From positions 95,100 through 159,099 of the forward strand of contig CANNDZ010000003.1 of NCBI GenBank assembly GCA_947503575.1: a stretch of 64,000 nucleotides of DNA. Direction: 5' to 3'. Of the stretch, positions 25,394-34,739 are shown piece by piece. The notes under the pieces are model-generated. The model made no database searches and had not been told where the DNA came from. It worked only from the letters and a program-made list of their open reading frames with translations. The translations under genes and the position numbers were made by a program. Positions within the stretch are counted from its first letter, which is position 1, and every line of letters starts with the position of its first letter. Origin of the DNA: an uncultured Kordiimonas sp. (lineage in GTDB: Bacteria > Pseudomonadota > Alphaproteobacteria > Sphingomonadales > Kordiimonadaceae).

Positions 25394-25909
25394 TTACTTA
25401 CTTTTCGCATAGGGTGCCGCAGCACACACAACCATTGTTGCTTCACCCGCTTCATCCAGCACGGGCAATAATACACATTCAGTTTTCGTGTAATCGCGCT
25501 CAAAATCGCCTAAGTCTACGGCCGTAAAAACAGGCTCTTTTCTGTTGAGAACAGTCTGATAAATTTCCGTGCGCCAAGCCGAGGGGTGAGAGGATTTTTC
25601 GCTGATCATTGCACCGGTGTGATCATCGCCAATGGATTGAACGATGGCAGACCCCATAAAATGAATCTTGAAGTCACACGTGCCAAAAACCCGTTTCAGA
25701 ATATAGGTAAACGGAGTCAACTCACCCAAACGCGATGGAGTGAATGACTTCCAATTCGGAAGTTCATTGGATAACCCGCATAAGTCTTCCCATACCGCAA
25801 GCAACCCTTTGGTAACAGCAAGTGTCGGCATTGCGATTTCTGTCGAAACCGAGCGAATGCTGTCAACATCCAGCTTTTCTGATGAGTTTGCCTTTAAGGG
25901 TTGAACCAA
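25394..25909 (-). CDS. PAS_5-family sensory domain protein
   Basis: This 171-residue protein matches the alphaproteobacterial PAS_5 family. It has a W-x-x-LC...LP-x-W-x-x-F-x-P opening (WEDLCGLSNELPNWKSFTPSRLGELTPF), a central DFKIHFMGSAIVQSIGDDHTG and a beta-sheet end (ECVLLPVLDEAGEATMVVCAA). It contains only this domain, so it probably signals by protein contact; the ligand is unknown. The start is TTG at 25909, four bases after the purB stop, with the GGGGAA ribosome site inside the purB end. Translation is therefore likely coupled to purB. It converges on the putative glycosyltransferase gene with three bases between stops. Confidence 0.75.
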   Translation of the reverse strand: MVQPLKANSSEKLDVDSIRSVSTEIAMPTLAVTKGLLAVWEDLCGLSNELPNWKSFTPSRLGELTPFTYILKRVFGTCDFKIHFMGSAIVQSIGDDHTGAMISEKSSHPSAWRTEIYQTVLNRKEPVFTAVDLGDFERDYTKTECVLLPVLDEAGEATMVVCAAAPYAKSK

Positions 25910-25912
25910 TGC

Positions 25913-27214
25913 TTATTCCCCGAAAACACGTTTGAATATCGTTTCAACATGCTTGGTATGATAATCCATATTAAATAGTTCGTCGAGGTCAGCGGTCGAA
26001 ACCTTGGATGTGACCGTTTCATCCGCCTTCAATAGATCAAGCAAATGAACGTCGCCTTTGGCATCCCATACTTTCATCGCATTTTTTTGCACCAGCCGAT
26101 ATGCGTCCTCGCGGCTAACACCCGCCTGGGTTAGCGCCAGCAACACCCGCTGGCTGTTGGGTAAGCCACCCAGTTTGTTCATGTTGGCAAGCATGTTGTC
26201 AGGATAAACAACAAGTTTATCCATCATGCCCGCAAGACGAACCAATGAAAAATCAAGTGCCACCGTCGCATCGGGGCCGATATACCGCTCAACAGATGAA
26301 TGAGAAATATCCCGCTCATGCCACAAAGCTACATTTTCCATCGCGGGGATGCACAGGGACCGCACGTAACGGGCCTGTCCCGTCAGGTTTTCGGTTAGGA
26401 TTGGGTTGCGCTTGTGTGGCATCGCGCTGGAGCCTTTTTGGCCTTTAGAAAAATATTCCTCGGCCTCCAGAACTTCGGTACGCTGCAAATGCCTGACTTC
26501 AACGGCCAGCCGCTCCATACAGCTTGCAATCACTGCCAGCACGGAGAAATACATTGCGTGACGGTCACGCGGAATCACCTGAGTGGAAACAGGTTCTACT
26601 TCAAGGCCCATAGCCTCGGCGACATGTTCTTCCACCGCTGGGTCAATATTGGCAAACGTACCAACAGCACCAGATATTGCACAGGTTGCAACCTCCGCCC
26701 GGGCCATCTTCATACGCTGGAGGCAGCGATCAAATTCAGCATAAGCCTGCGCCATTTTCAAGCCAAAGGTAACAGGCTCTGCATGAATACCATGGCTTCG
26801 ACCAATACAGATGGTATGCTTGTGTTCCAGCGCGCGGCGCTTCAAAACAACAAGCAGATTTTCCAGGTCTTCGATCAACAGGTCAGCCGCCTTAACAAGC
26901 TGAACGTTAAAGCATGTGTCCAGCACGTCCGATGACGTCATGCCCTGGTGAACAAAGCGGGCTTCATCACCAACATGTTCTGCAAGGTTGGTCAAAAACG
27001 CGATAACATCGTGTTTTACTTCCCGTTCAATTTCGTCAATACGGTCAATGTCCCACTTACCGCGTTCCCAAACTGCCTTGGCTGCAGCCTCGGGGATGAC
27101 ACCCAGCTTTGCTTGTGCATCACAAGCATGTGCCTCTATTTCAAACCAAATCTGAAACTTGGATTCAGGCGACCAGATCGCAGCCATTTCCGGGCGGGTA
27201 TAACGAGGAATCAT
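25913..27214 (-). CDS. purB: Adenylosuccinate lyase
   Basis: PurB splits SAICAR to AICAR and adenylosuccinate to AMP, both with release of fumarate. The 433-residue protein shows family motifs: HQGMTSSDVLDTCFNVQL, IGRSHGIHAEPVTFG and the signature loop KGSSAMPHKRNPIL with the catalytic serine. The ATG at 27214 (MIPRYTRPEM) is the family start. A longer open frame to 27310 has no matching N-terminus. The PAS_5 gene follows immediately. Confidence 0.96.
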   Translation of the reverse strand: MIPRYTRPEMAAIWSPESKFQIWFEIEAHACDAQAKLGVIPEAAAKAVWERGKWDIDRIDEIEREVKHDVIAFLTNLAEHVGDEARFVHQGMTSSDVLDTCFNVQLVKAADLLIEDLENLLVVLKRRALEHKHTICIGRSHGIHAEPVTFGLKMAQAYAEFDRCLQRMKMARAEVATCAISGAVGTFANIDPAVEEHVAEAMGLEVEPVSTQVIPRDRHAMYFSVLAVIASCMERLAVEVRHLQRTEVLEAEEYFSKGQKGSSAMPHKRNPILTENLTGQARYVRSLCIPAMENVALWHERDISHSSVERYIGPDATVALDFSLVRLAGMMDKLVVYPDNMLANMNKLGGLPNSQRVLLALTQAGVSREDAYRLVQKNAMKVWDAKGDVHLLDLLKADETVTSKVSTADLDELFNMDYHTKHVETIFKRVFGE

Positions 27215-27351
27215 GCAAGGACATCCATATAAAAAGAAAGCAATACAACACGGCGTTCTGCTAGCAGATAGCCGTACTAATCGCAAGTTTCCTTGACAGG
27301 AATACAGCATATGCCGAGCATTGGAGCGAGGTTTTGTTCAGGGAGGGATTT

Positions 27352-28644
27352 ATGCGGTTTTTTTTGAAGGTAATATTGTCGGTTTTCATGGCAACCCAGT
27401 CATACGCCGAGATCACAGTTGTTAATAACGTCACAGCGTTAACGATGGAGGATAATACGGTCCTGCCAGACGCGACCGTGATGGTGCGAGGTGACCGCAT
27501 TATCTACGTTGGCCCCTCAAGCGAGGCGCCTACAGTGTATGACGTTTCCCACATTATCGATGGTAGAGGTAAGTTTCTTATGCCCGGCCTATCGGAAATG
27601 CATGGCCACCTGCCCTTCAGCAACTGGTCCCGCGAACGGCAGGAACGCATCCTGTTTCTCTATCTGGCGGGCGGTGTTACCACTGTGCGGGGTATGTTGG
27701 GGGACCCTGTGCAATTCGCGCTTAGGGACCAGATCAACGCCGGCACGGCTGATGGACCAACGTTGTATCTTGCGGCTCCCAGTCTGAACGGTAACACCGT
27801 TAACTCGCCAGAAGAAGGCCGTGAAAAAATCCGCCGCTATGCTGCAGAAGGCTGGGATCTTCAGAAAATTCACCCTGGCCTGACGCGCGCAGAATATGAT
27901 GCCATCGCTGATGAAGCAAACAAACTGGGTTTCCCGTTTGGCGGCCATGTACCTGCTGATGTAGGCCTGGCACGCGCGATGGAGGTCGGCCAGATTTCCA
28001 TGGATCATATGGATGGGTATCTGGAAATGTTTGACGGTGGTAACCGTGAAATGACAGACAGCGATTTCATCACCCTAATAGCCATGACCAAACAATCTGG
28101 CACCTGGGTGGTACCAACGCAGGAACTATTTAACCTATTGATTAATGGCGGTGATGTAGATGCGCTGACCGCACGACCAGAGAACCGGTACCTTACGCCA
28201 GACACGTTGGCCAGTTACCAGCGCCGCGTGCGTCAGGCCAACGCCAATGCCAACCCTCTTGCCATTGAAAATCGCCAACGCCTGCTAAAAGCCCTGGCGG
28301 ATGCAGGCGTTAACATTGCGCTTGGCAGTGATGCGCCTCAGTTGTTTTCTGTGCCCGGTTTTTCAATCTGGCGTGAAATTGAGGTGATGAAAGCGGCAGG
28401 CCTGAGCAACGAACAAATCCTCAACATCGGAACACAGGCACCCGGACGATATTTTGCAGACAAAGACACTTTTGGCACAATTACCAAAGGTGCCCGTGCG
28501 GACCTGATCCTGCTCAATGCAAACCCATATGAAACAATCGAAGCTGTTTTTGAGCAGGCTGGCGTGATGGCGGCCGGACGCTGGTACAGCCGCGAGGACA
28601 TTGACACACGGCTGTACCAAATAGCGCAAGATATAGGAAATTAA
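27352..28644 (+). CDS. Exported amidohydrolase, imidazolonepropionase-like
   Basis: This 430-residue metal-dependent hydrolase has an N-terminal signal peptide (MRFFLKVILSVFMATQSYA). The metal site is formed by HGH in GLSEMHGHLPFS, a central Lys/His segment (LQKIHPGL), His in FGGHVPADVG, His in SMDHMDGY and Asp in ALGSDAPQLF. The final part (GTITKGARADLILLNANPYETIEAV) is the usual urease-like beta-sandwich return. Periplasmic members hydrolyse cyclic amides or dipeptides; the substrate cannot be told. GGGAGGG sits just upstream of the ATG. Its TAA overlaps the stop of the convergent Nudix gene. Confidence 0.85.
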   Translation: MRFFLKVILSVFMATQSYAEITVVNNVTALTMEDNTVLPDATVMVRGDRIIYVGPSSEAPTVYDVSHIIDGRGKFLMPGLSEMHGHLPFSNWSRERQERILFLYLAGGVTTVRGMLGDPVQFALRDQINAGTADGPTLYLAAPSLNGNTVNSPEEGREKIRRYAAEGWDLQKIHPGLTRAEYDAIADEANKLGFPFGGHVPADVGLARAMEVGQISMDHMDGYLEMFDGGNREMTDSDFITLIAMTKQSGTWVVPTQELFNLLINGGDVDALTARPENRYLTPDTLASYQRRVRQANANANPLAIENRQRLLKALADAGVNIALGSDAPQLFSVPGFSIWREIEVMKAAGLSNEQILNIGTQAPGRYFADKDTFGTITKGARADLILLNANPYETIEAVFEQAGVMAAGRWYSREDIDTRLYQIAQDIGN

Positions 28645-29102
28645 AGTCCCGAAGTGCTGCGCGTTTGATGCCGCTGGTGGCAAATCATGATGGCCTGGCC
28701 AAATCCGGGTGGCATGTCGCCAATTTCGTCAACTGTTGTCGGGCAGATAAAGTCAAACCAGCCATGTTCATTCGACATTTGAATATCGGTCTTTTTGGCT
28801 TTGGACTTTAAACGGGCTTCAAAAACGACAACCAACCGATCACCCAACGCCGCGTGATGTTTGACCCAGGATGCAACAAATTCAAACCGTTTTAATTTGA
28901 GACCGGTTTCTTCCAGAACCTCGCGCTGCAGGGCCAGAAACAAATCCTCGCCCTCCTCAACTTTACCGCCCGGCAAGTCAACGATACCGCTGGTTTTACG
29001 CATCAGCAGTATCTGACCATCTTTGGAAACCAGCACTGCCTTCGCAGAAACGGGCAGCTTCTTCAGCGTCTTTTTCTCTGATCCAATTTGCTGCCAGTAC
29101 AT
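28641..29102 (-). CDS. Nudix hydrolase
   Basis: This 153-residue pyrophosphohydrolase has a perfect Nudix box, G-x5-E-x7-REVLEETGL, beginning at GGKVEEGE. The box binds Mg2+ and positions a nucleoside-diphosphate-X substrate. It is small with no extra domain, so the substrate is unknown (oxidised nucleotides or NDP-sugars are common). The ATG at 29102 has GGGGAGA seven bases upstream; the longer frame to 29255 would enter radC sequence. It is immediately downstream of radC on the same strand. The stop codon shares TTAA with the convergent amidohydrolase. Confidence 0.88.
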   Translation of the reverse strand: MYWQQIGSEKKTLKKLPVSAKAVLVSKDGQILLMRKTSGIVDLPGGKVEEGEDLFLALQREVLEETGLKLKRFEFVASWVKHHAALGDRLVVVFEARLKSKAKKTDIQMSNEHGWFDFICPTTVDEIGDMPPGFGQAIMICHQRHQTRSTSGL

Positions 29103-29160
29103 AGGATTTCTCCCCGTTCTGCTTGCCCACAAGTCGCCGCTACATAGCAAGACGATCAGA

Positions 29161-29847
29161 TCACAACAAGCCCAAATCCCGCATACTCGCCTGCCCGGTC
29201 TTGCCAACAATAATATGATCGTGAATCTGAATTCCAAGCTTGCTACAGGCAGCAACCAGCTCTTTGGTCATCACAATATCCTGCTGGCTTGGTTTTACAT
29301 CACCTGATGGGTGATTATGCACCAAAATGATCGCCGTCGCGTTATTACCGAGAGCCCGACGCACCACTTCACGGGGATACACGGGTGTATGGTCAACTGT
29401 GCCGTCGCTCAGCACTTCATCGGCCAACAACCGGTTTTGACGGTCCAGAAACAGCAACCGGAATTGTTCCCGTGCAAGCCCCGCCATCGCGCCCTGCAGA
29501 TAACTTTCCACCGCGCGCCAGTTGGACAAAACAGGTTTGTCATGCGCTTGCGTCCGCGCCAAAACCAGGGCAGATGCCTGCACCGCCTTGATAGCCGCAA
29601 CAGCGGTTTCACCCAGGCCTTTAAAGTTTCGCAGGCTTTCAACATCCGCGCTTAGCACCCCAGCATACCCGCCAAACCGCTCAATCAGTTGCTTTGCCAG
29701 CGGTTTTACGTCCCGGCGCGGGATGGCCAGCATCAGGATTAATTCAAGCAGTTCATAGTCAGGCAAGGCATCAGGACCACCTTTCAAAAACCGTTCACGC
29801 AGGCGCGCGCGGTGTCCGTGACGGTGGTCTTTGTCCTGTCCGCTAAT
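29161..29847 (-). CDS. radC: RadC/JAB-domain DNA-repair-like protein with unusual start
   Basis: This is a 228-residue RadC family protein. An N-terminal helix-hairpin-helix-like region (LPDYELLELILMLAIPRRDVKPLAKQLIERFGG, LRNFKGLGETAVAAIKA) precedes a JAB/MPN metalloprotease-fold domain with HNHPSGDVKPSQQD. The conserved family N-terminus HGHRARLRERFLKGGPDALPD is encoded, but the frame has no ATG or GTG between the map stop (29851-29853) and this segment. The only candidates are ATT at 29847, or TTG at 29787, which would delete the conserved stretch. I give the longer version. The true biochemical role of RadC is not established. Confidence 0.82.
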   Translation of the reverse strand: MSGQDKDHRHGHRARLRERFLKGGPDALPDYELLELILMLAIPRRDVKPLAKQLIERFGGYAGVLSADVESLRNFKGLGETAVAAIKAVQASALVLARTQAHDKPVLSNWRAVESYLQGAMAGLAREQFRLLFLDRQNRLLADEVLSDGTVDHTPVYPREVVRRALGNNATAIILVHNHPSGDVKPSQQDIVMTKELVAACSKLGIQIHDHIIVGKTGQASMRDLGLL

Positions 29848-29850
29848 GGC

Positions 29851-30681
29851 TTAATCCACCGTGTCGTAAGGCGGGCATTCCCAGCCTTTTGGAGATTTGG
29901 TGAAAACCTCATAGCCGTCTTCCGTAACGGCCAGGGTATGTTCAAACTGCATGGATAGCGACTTGTCGCGTGTTACCGCCGTCCAGCCATCGGCCAAAAT
30001 CTTGGCACCCGGCTTTCCTGCATTGACCATGGGCTCAATGGTGAAAAACATGCCGGGCCTCAGTTCAGGGCCGGTACCACGCTTGCCAAAATGCATTACA
30101 CTCGGTTCGTCATGGAAAACACGCCCAATACCATGGCCGCAAAAATCCCGCACAACAGAATAGCGATGCGCCTCCACATACTCCTGTATGGCAGCACCAA
30201 TATCTCCCAAATGTGCACCGGGTTTCACGGCATCTATGCCCTTCCACATGGCGTCAAACGTCACCTGACACAGGCGCTGCTGCAGCAGCTTTTGTTTGCC
30301 AACAAAAAACATGCGGCTTGTGTCACCAAACCAACCGTCCAGGATAACCGTGACATCAATATTAAGGGCGTCCCCTTCCCGCAGCTTTTTAGGGCCGGGA
30401 ATGCCATGGCAAATAACATGATTAATCGACGTACAAACTGATTTGGGAAAACCTTTGTAATTCAACGGCGCAGGCACAGCATTATTGGCCACAATAAAAT
30501 CATGGCAAATGGTGTTGATTTCTTCCGTGGTAATGCCGGGCTTAACATGGGGGGTGACATGATCCAGCGTTTGCGCCGCCAGAAGGCCTGCAGCCCGCAT
30601 ACCAGTGAACGCATCATCGCCGTATATTTTTATAGCGCCCGTGCGCATTTCCGGGGCCGTCATGCCATCTGTATAATTCAT
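29851..30681 (-). CDS. map: Type I methionine aminopeptidase
   Basis: MAP removes the initiator methionine from nascent proteins. The 276-residue protein has all five metal ligands: two Asp in NIDVTVILDGWFGDTSRMF, His in FCGHGIGRVFHDEP, Glu in FTIEPMVN and Glu in QFEHTLAVT. The N-terminal extension is short, as in bacterial class Ia enzymes. Its stop codon is followed, in the same reading frame, by radC. Confidence 0.96.
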   Translation of the reverse strand: MNYTDGMTAPEMRTGAIKIYGDDAFTGMRAAGLLAAQTLDHVTPHVKPGITTEEINTICHDFIVANNAVPAPLNYKGFPKSVCTSINHVICHGIPGPKKLREGDALNIDVTVILDGWFGDTSRMFFVGKQKLLQQRLCQVTFDAMWKGIDAVKPGAHLGDIGAAIQEYVEAHRYSVVRDFCGHGIGRVFHDEPSVMHFGKRGTGPELRPGMFFTIEPMVNAGKPGAKILADGWTAVTRDKSLSMQFEHTLAVTEDGYEVFTKSPKGWECPPYDTVD

Positions 30682-30720
30682 TTGTACTCGCCTGCTTACC
30701 TGATCACTTGATGAAGCGGT

Positions 30721-31416
30721 TTACGTCACACTGTAAGGCATAGCCCCAGCGACCTCAATGGCCGTTGGCGACAGTGCGCAGCGATAACACAGCACTTCAA
30801 CACCAGCTTTGTGAGCCGCGTTTAACGCATCTGCATAGGTTGGGTCAATATCTGCAGCGGGGCGGAACAGTGCACAGTCCTGCCGTTGGACCAAATACAC
30901 CATGACGGCGCGATGCCCGTCGGCAACCATTTGTGAAAGTTCATGCAGATGCTTGGTCCCCCTGGCTGTTACAGCATCAGGGAAACGAGCCTCGCCGTCC
31001 TGTTTTAACGTGACATTTTTGACCTCGACATAACACAACCCCGGCCCTTCCAGCAGAATATCAATGCGGCTGTTGACCCCGTATTTCACCTCTCGCCTAA
31101 GGCTTTCATATCCCTGGAGCTCTGCAATAGTACCATCCAGAATAGCCTGTTCCACCAACCCGTTCGGATGAGAGGTGTTAATGCCAACAAGCGCGCCGTC
31201 AACCTCAACCATCTCCCACCGCCAATCCAACTTGGCTTTCGGATTGGTGTTCGGCGACAGTAAAACCCGGCTACCCGGTTCCTTGCAGCCCAGCATCGAA
31301 CCACTATTGGCGCAGTGGGCAACAACCACCTGACCATCAGACAATTCAACATCAGCCAGAAATCGCTTGTACCTTTTGATCAACCGACCTTCTGTTAGGG
31401 CAACCGGAAAGTTCAT
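30721..31416 (-). CDS. sfsA: SfsA family protein
   Basis: This 231-residue member of the SfsA family has an OB-fold N-terminus (LIKRYKRFLADVEL, VVAHCANSGSMLGCKEPGSRVLLS) and a nuclease-like C-terminal domain (RIDILLEGPGLCYVEVKNVTL with the D...E-x-K pattern). The E. coli protein was linked to sugar-fermentation genes, but its biochemical role is unclear. The ATG at 31416 has GGAGGA seven bases upstream. It lies 39 bases before map on the same strand. Confidence 0.93.
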   Translation of the reverse strand: MNFPVALTEGRLIKRYKRFLADVELSDGQVVVAHCANSGSMLGCKEPGSRVLLSPNTNPKAKLDWRWEMVEVDGALVGINTSHPNGLVEQAILDGTIAELQGYESLRREVKYGVNSRIDILLEGPGLCYVEVKNVTLKQDGEARFPDAVTARGTKHLHELSQMVADGHRAVMVYLVQRQDCALFRPAADIDPTYADALNAAHKAGVEVLCYRCALSPTAIEVAGAMPYSVT

Positions 31417-31655
31417 CTTCTGTCCTCCGTTTAGGCGTTTCGTCGCATATTTGCACACAATCTGGTTGCGCTTCTGCAACAGTATCCAGCGTTGTAACAA
31501 GACAAACCCACCAAATAGGCTGTTTCCTGTCGCTTTCCAGTCATACCAGACGGTAGGAAGAAGTGATAACCAGTGTTTGTTTTTCGGGTCTATCGTATGA
31601 GGTTACGATATTCCCGGCTTGATAAAAATCACGTCCCCATCACGAGGAAATACCC

Positions 31656-33833
31656 ATGACGAAAAACCTGTTGAGCCACAGCATTAAGTTCGCTGCAGGC
31701 TGTTCAATGATGGCGATCTCTGCCGGCGTTACCGCGCAGAGTGCCGACGATGAATTCGCGCTTGAAGAAATTATCGTAACTGCACAGCGGCGCGAACAAA
31801 GCCTTCGCGATGTGCCAATTTCAGTTTCAACGCTGCAAGGCGACCTTATCAACGAGTTTGCCGCCGGTGGCGCAGATATTCGGCTGCTGTCTGCTCGTAT
31901 CCCGGGCTTGAATGCAGAATCGTCAAACGGTCGTGTCGCGCCACGCTTTTATCTGCGTGGTCTGGGTAATACAGATTTCGACCTGATCGCATCTCAGCCT
32001 GTTTCCATCATCATGGACGACATGGTTATGGAAAATGTGGTGCACAAAAGTTTTCCGCTGTTTGACCTTGAGCGCGTTGAAGTGTTGCGCGGTCCACAAG
32101 GTACCCTTTTTGGCCGCAACACGCCGGCCGGTATCATCAAGTTTGATAGCCGCAAGCCAACTCAGGAACCAACCGGTTACTTGACGGCAAGCTATGGGTC
32201 TTATGGTCAGAAAACCGTAGAATCCGCTTTCGGCCAAGGCGTAACAGACAAAGTGTCGTTCCGTATTTCCGGCTTGTTCCAAGACCGGAACAACTTCATC
32301 GACAATGACTTCCTTGGTACCGAAGATGCGCTAGGCGGCTTTACCGAAAAAGCGGCCAGAGCGCAGGTATTGTACGAAACAGACAACTTTGATGCGCTGG
32401 CCATGTTCCAATACCGGGACAACCAAGGCACGTCTGCGCTGTTCCGTGCAAATGTTCTATCCCCCGGCAGCAACCAACTGAATAACAATTTCGTTCGCGA
32501 CACTGTGTTCCTGGGCGATGATCATAATAACCCGCAAGACTATGAAAACTGGGGTGCCAGCTTGCGGATGAACTATACATTCGGCAATGATATCACGCTC
32601 ACGTCGATCACAGCCTTCCTTGATGCTAGCGGCTCAAGCCTTGGCGATATTGATGGCGGTAACCCAACAGGTCCGGGCTTTATCCCGTTCCAGTCAACAA
32701 CTGCAGGGTCAACTGATGATGCCCGGCAGTTCACACAAGAACTCCGCTTCTCTCAGCAAGCATCTGACAGGTTCTTCTGGCAAGCTGGTGCGTTTTATTT
32801 TGACAGCACCAATGTGATCCGCACATCGCCGTTCTTTATCCCGGACACGGCGGCGACCCATGACAACGAAGCATGGGCGATATTTGGCCAGGGTGCTTAT
32901 GACCTGAGCGAGAACACAACACTGACAGTTGGCGCACGCTACACAGACGACCAACGCGATATGCGGTCGGTTTCCGGTGGTACTGGCGAGGTGTTCCTGC
33001 GTGACGTTGAAGCAAGCCGTCTTAGCTGGGACATAGCGGTTAACCACACCGCGACAGAAAACATTTCTGTCTATGCCCGCGTCGCAAGCGGCTTCCGCGC
33101 CCCAACGATTCAGGGCCGTGACATTGCCTTCTTCGGTGCACCCTCTGTAGCAACCGAAGAAACAATCATTTCCTATGAAGCTGGCTTCAAATCGACTTTG
33201 GTTGATAACCGCCTGCGCTGGAATGGTTCTGTGTTCTACTGGGACGTTGACGACCTGCAGATTTCTGCTGTTGGCGGCGGTGGTAACTTCATTCAGCTTA
33301 TCAATGCTGACCAGGCAATTGGCTGGGGTTTTGAAACCGAACTGGAATATCTGGCAACAGAAGAACTGTTCCTGACGCTGGGCTTTGCCTACAACAACAC
33401 TGAAATCAGGGACCGTGACCTTGCTGTTGGCGTGTGTGCGCAATGTACAGTGCTTGATCCGCTTAATGCGGACGGTCGTGCCCTTGTAGATGGTAATGCC
33501 CTGCCACAGGCACCAGAATGGACACTGAACTTCGTGGCTGAATATGCCAAGCCAATTGGTGACGGTGCAGAACTGTTTATGATTACAGACTGGGCCTTCC
33601 AGGGTGAAACAAACTTCTTCCTATATGACTCTGTTGAATTCAATTCAAACGGTGACTTTGAAGGTGGTTTGAAAGTTGGTATGCGCTGGATGGATGGCAA
33701 ATATGAATTTGCCTTCTTCGGCCGTAACATCACCAACGAAGCCAACATCAAAGGCGGCATTGACTTCAATAACCTGACTGCCTTCTTTAACGAGCCCCGC
33801 GTACTGGGTGCCGCGTTCAGAGTGAACTTCTAA
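31656..33833 (+). CDS. TonB-dependent outer-membrane receptor
   Basis: This 725-residue receptor has a signal peptide (residues 1-28), a plug domain (LEEIIVTAQRREQSLRDVPISVSTL, RGLGNTDF, VEVLRGPQGTLFGRNTPAGII) and a 22-strand barrel ending in FRVNF. It takes up a ligand across the outer membrane using the TonB-ExbBD system. The layout is of the 'VTAQRREQ' group common in sphingomonads and marine alphaproteobacteria, which often import organic nutrients rather than only siderophores. The ligand is unknown and no Fur box was seen. GAGGAAA precedes the ATG; a strong terminator follows. Confidence 0.93.
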   Translation: MTKNLLSHSIKFAAGCSMMAISAGVTAQSADDEFALEEIIVTAQRREQSLRDVPISVSTLQGDLINEFAAGGADIRLLSARIPGLNAESSNGRVAPRFYLRGLGNTDFDLIASQPVSIIMDDMVMENVVHKSFPLFDLERVEVLRGPQGTLFGRNTPAGIIKFDSRKPTQEPTGYLTASYGSYGQKTVESAFGQGVTDKVSFRISGLFQDRNNFIDNDFLGTEDALGGFTEKAARAQVLYETDNFDALAMFQYRDNQGTSALFRANVLSPGSNQLNNNFVRDTVFLGDDHNNPQDYENWGASLRMNYTFGNDITLTSITAFLDASGSSLGDIDGGNPTGPGFIPFQSTTAGSTDDARQFTQELRFSQQASDRFFWQAGAFYFDSTNVIRTSPFFIPDTAATHDNEAWAIFGQGAYDLSENTTLTVGARYTDDQRDMRSVSGGTGEVFLRDVEASRLSWDIAVNHTATENISVYARVASGFRAPTIQGRDIAFFGAPSVATEETIISYEAGFKSTLVDNRLRWNGSVFYWDVDDLQISAVGGGGNFIQLINADQAIGWGFETELEYLATEELFLTLGFAYNNTEIRDRDLAVGVCAQCTVLDPLNADGRALVDGNALPQAPEWTLNFVAEYAKPIGDGAELFMITDWAFQGETNFFLYDSVEFNSNGDFEGGLKVGMRWMDGKYEFAFFGRNITNEANIKGGIDFNNLTAFFNEPRVLGAAFRVNF

Positions 33834-33875
33834 GAAGCCACTTCGGGTCAAGGCAAAAGCAGGCCAAGACAAAAG

Positions 33876-33906
33876 AAAACGGAGGCGATTTTGCCTCCGT
33901 TTTTTT
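33876..33906 (+). terminator. Rho-independent terminator after the TonB receptor
   Basis: ACGGAGGC (33879-33886) pairs perfectly with GCCTCCGT (33893-33900) across a GATTTT loop, followed by six T. Flanking A residues upstream extend the stem and could let it work on both strands for the convergent SDR gene. Confidence 0.9.
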
Positions 33907-33927
33907 ATTACATTTTGACCGGAAAAA

Positions 33928-34710
33928 TCAGGCAAGGCGTACAGTATGCGCCCCATCAACCGGCAAGGCAACGCCTGTTGTAAAGCTGGATGCATCGCAC
34001 GCCAGCATCAGCATCGGCGGCACCAGTTCTTCCAGTTTACCAACGCGTTTTGCTGGCGTCATTGCGACCATTTGTTTGCCATGGTCGCTTTCCAAAAATT
34101 CGTCATTGATCTCAGTTTTAAAGTAACCGGGGCAAATCGCATTTACCCGGACACCAAACCGCTGCCACTCCAACGCCAGTGCCCGTGTCATTTGAACAAC
34201 GCCCGCTTTACTAACAGCATAGGACGTCTGCATCGGCCCTACACCCAGCCCCAAAATAGACGCCGTGTTAATAATCGACCCGCCAGTGCCAGCCTTCAGC
34301 ATACGACCCGCCGCTTCGCGAGCAACACGCCACATGCCCTTCAGGTTGGTGTTCATGGTTGTATCCCAGTCTTCTTCTTTTTCCTCAAGCGCCCAACTTG
34401 GGATGGCCAAACCCGCGTTATTGCAAACAATGGTAACGGTACCGAATGCCTCCTCGGCGGCGTCAAAGGCTTTGGTCACACTCTCGCCGTCCGTAACGTC
34501 CATGGCAACCGCAAGCGTCCGCTTGCCAGTTTGTGCGGCGATATCTTTGGCAAGCGCTTCTATGCGGTCAGCCCGACGTGCGCCCAGCACAACGTCAGCA
34601 CCCGCTTTCGCCAGCGCGCGAGCAAACTCTGCTCCAATACCGGATGAAGCACCAGCCACAAGCGCAACTTTTCCCTCAAGGCCAAAGGTTTGGCTAAGAT
34701 AATCTGACAT
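33928..34710 (-). CDS. SDR family oxidoreductase
   Basis: This 260-residue classical short-chain dehydrogenase has GASSGIG cofactor-binding glycines near residue 20, NNAG, the catalytic Ser in NTASILG and Y-x3-K in SYAVSKAG, and PGYFKTEIN after the active site. ARR after the second strand suggests NADP(H). It lies 29 bases downstream of the hydratase/dehydrogenase fusion gene, so it probably acts in the same acyl-CoA or lipid catabolic path. The substrate cannot be read from sequence. Confidence 0.88.
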   Translation of the reverse strand: MSDYLSQTFGLEGKVALVAGASSGIGAEFARALAKAGADVVLGARRADRIEALAKDIAAQTGKRTLAVAMDVTDGESVTKAFDAAEEAFGTVTIVCNNAGLAIPSWALEEKEEDWDTTMNTNLKGMWRVAREAAGRMLKAGTGGSIINTASILGLGVGPMQTSYAVSKAGVVQMTRALALEWQRFGVRVNAICPGYFKTEINDEFLESDHGKQMVAMTPAKRVGKLEELVPPMLMLACDASSFTTGVALPVDGAHTVRLA

Positions 34711-34739
34711 TCAAAACTCCTGAATATTCTATGTTGGGG

